Both the position numbers and the translations under genes were made by a program. From assembly GCA_963662175.1 (NCBI GenBank), contig OY759214.1, forward strand, positions 5,208,001 through 5,272,000: a DNA stretch of 64,000 nucleotides, given 5' to 3'. How positions within the stretch are numbered: the stretch's first letter is position 1; each line of letters starts with the position of its first letter. Source of the stretch: Aradus depressus. Lineage: Eukaryota; Arthropoda; Insecta; Hemiptera; Aradidae. Below the pieces are notes generated by a model. It saw nothing but the letters and a program-made list of their open reading frames with translations. It was not told where the DNA came from and did not search any database. Positions 62,101-64,000 of this stretch are shown here, piece by piece.

Positions 62101-64000
62101 GACGTGGTGAGATTGTGAGATGTGGTATGAGATACGTTTAGTCATGGTCATCCCTTTTTTAGACTCCTTCAGTCGCACTTCGGTTTACTTGTTATTTGAC
62201 GTGGTGAGATTGTGAGATGTGGTATGAGATACGTTTAGTCATGGTCATTCCTTTTTTAGTCTCCTTCAGTCGCACTTCGGTTTACTGGTTATTTGACGTG
62301 GTGAGATGTGGTATGAGAAACGTTTAGTCATGGTCATTCGTTTTTTAGTCTCCTTCAGTCGCACTTCGGTTTACTTATTATTTGACGTGGTGAGATTGTG
62401 AGATGTGGTATGAGATACGTTTAGTGATGGTCATTCCTTTTTAGTCTCCTTCAGTCGCACTCCTTTTTACATATTATTTGACGTGGTGAGATTGTGAGAT
62501 GTGGTATGAGATACGTTTAGTCATGGTCATTCCTTTTTTAGTGTCCCTCAGTCGCACTTCGGTTTACTTATTATTTGACGTGGTGAGATTGTGAGATGTG
62601 GTATGAGATACGATTAGTCATGGTCATTCATTTTTTAGTCTCCTTCAGTCGCATTTCGGTTTACTTGTTATTTGACGTGGTGAGATGTCGTATGAGAAAC
62701 GTTTAGTCATGGTCATTCCTTTTTTAGTCTCCTTCAGTCGCACTTCGGTTTACATATTATTTGACGTGGTGAGATTGTGAGATGTGGTAAGAGATACGTT
62801 TAGTCATGGTCATTCCTTTTTTAGTCTCCTTCAGTCGCACTTCGTTTTACTTATTATTTGACGTGGTGAGATTGTGAGATGTGGTATGAGATACGTTTAG
62901 TCTTGGTCATTCCTTTTTTAGTCTCCTTCAGTCGCACTTCGTTTTACATATTATTTGACGTGGTGAGATTGTGAGATGTGGTATGAGATACGTTTAGTCA
63001 TGGTCATTCCTTTTTTAGTGTCCCTCAGTCGCACTTCGGTTTACTTATTATTTGACGTGGTGAGATTGTGAGATGTGGTATGAGATACGTTTAGTCATGG
63101 TCATCCCTTTTTTAGTCTCCTTCAGTCGCACTTCGGTTTACTTGTTATTTGACGTGGTGAGATTGTGAGATGTGGTATGAGAAACGTTTAGTCATGGTCA
63201 TTCGTTTTTTAGTCTCCTTCAGTCGCACTTCGGTTTACTTATTATTTGACGTGGTGAGATTGTGAGATGTGGTATGAGATACGTTTAGTGATGGTCATTC
63301 CTTTTAAGTCTCCTTCAGTCGCACTCCTTTTTACATATTATTTGACGTGGTGAGATTGTGAGATGTGGTATGAGATACGTTTAGTCATGGTCATTCCTTT
63401 TTTAGTCTCCTTCAGTCGCACTTCGGTTTACTTATTATTTGACGTGGTGAGATTGTGAGATGTGGTATGAGAAACGTTTAGTCATGGTCATTCCTTTTTT
63501 AGTCTCCTTCAGTCGCACTTCGGTTTACTTGTTATTTGTCGTGGTGAGATGTGGTATGAGATACGTTTAGTCATGGTCATTCCTTTTTTAGTCTCCTTCA
63601 GCCGCACTTCGGTTTACCTATTATTTGACGTGGTGAGATTGTGAGATGTGGTATGAGATACGATTAGTCATGGTCATTCATTTTTTAGTCTCCTTCAGTC
63701 GCACTTCGGTTTACTGGTTATTTGACGTGGTGAGATGTCGTATGAGAAACGTTTAGTCATGGTCATTCCTTTTTTAGTCTCCTTCAGTCGCACTTCGGTT
63801 TACTGGTTATTTGACGTGGTGAGATGTGGTATGAGAAACGTTTAGTCATGGTCATTCCTTTTTTAGTCTCCTTCAGTCGCACTTCGGTTTACTTATTATT
63901 TGACGTGGTGAGATTGTGAGATGTGGTATGAGATACGTTTAGTCATGGTCATTCGTTTTTTAGTCTCCTTCAGTCGCACTTCGGTTTACTTATTATTTGA

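Larger units (their letters stand above)
8849..64000 (+). repeat. 97/89-bp satellite DNA array, >55 kb, open at right edge
   Basis: The region is a head-to-tail array of one monomer family, all in one orientation, with no insertion or inversion seen. The common monomer contains, in order, TCATGGTCATTCC, TTTTTTAGTCTCCTTCAG, TCGCACTTCGGTTTACTTAT, TATTTGACGTGGTGAGATT, GTGAGATGTGGTATGAGATA and CGTTTAG, 97 bp in all. An 89-bp form has one GTGAGATN unit instead of two. Dividing the span by the mean spacing gives about 580 monomers. Frequent variants are GAGAAACG/GAGATACG, TTTTCATTCTCCTTCAAT for TTTTTTAGTCTCCTTCAG, CTTGTTATT/CTTATTATT/CATATTATT, and TTTGTACG for TTTGACG. Stops are dense in all frames: no open frame of 60 codons or more is present anywhere in the array. 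The array type fits heterochromatic satellite DNA. Centromeric, pericentromeric or subtelomeric location cannot be decided here. Confidence 0.97.

Noticed and set aside
8849..64000. CRISPR array
   Set aside because: The repeats abut directly and there are no unique spacers of constant length; the organism is eukaryotic. It is a satellite.
8849..64000. CENP-B box in the satellite
   Set aside because: CTTCGGTTTACTTATTA matches the TTCG and central A of the box but lacks the required CGGG half, so the resemblance is partial and expected by chance.

Overview
The window looks like non-coding, repeat-dominated nuclear DNA from an arthropod, most likely an insect. The support is AT-rich sequence, a Tc1/mariner-type element with a DUF4817-like transposase remnant common in insects, a tRNA-derived SINE ending in CCTAA repeats (the complement of the insect telomere motif TTAGG), and no bacterial-style gene packing. 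I cannot name the species. Nothing in the window is a confidently intact protein-coding gene.

Layout. Positions 1-8848 are a patchwork of dead mobile elements and unrelated short tandem arrays: a fold-back Tc1/mariner-like element with ~450-bp inverted arms and an internally deleted transposase (474-2140); three tandem units each carrying a sequence like the 3' end of tRNA-Lys, that is, a retroelement primer-binding site on the minus strand (2141-2347); an intact-looking tRNA-derived SINE with 9-bp target duplications (3102-3469); a 24-bp minisatellite (3778-5869) interrupted by a 552-bp hAT-like element with a perfect 8-bp target duplication (3875-4426); a ~158-bp triplication (6021-6470); a 92-bp array (6775-7292); and a 79-bp tandem duplication (8200-8357). 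Just before the satellite there is a weak candidate for the 5' end of a gene: a TATA-like box, an ATG and three short frame-compatible exons (8475-8763).

From about 8849 to the end at 64000 the window is one satellite array, all in the same orientation and running off the right edge. The monomer has two length forms, 97 and 89 bp, which differ by loss of one copy of an internal 8-bp direct repeat. I estimate about 580 monomers. Monomers are grouped into higher-order repeats whose periods I measured from marker variants: 283, 380, 752, 946, 1138, 1246/1440, 1802, 1898/2189 and 2360 bp. Variant types are zoned along the array, so it was built by successive local amplifications rather than homogenised as one block.

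No gene network can be described here. The main interest is structural: a large, layered satellite beside a nest of other tandem repeats and nested transposons, as expected of heterochromatin. The boundary may fall inside an intron, if the candidate exons are real.
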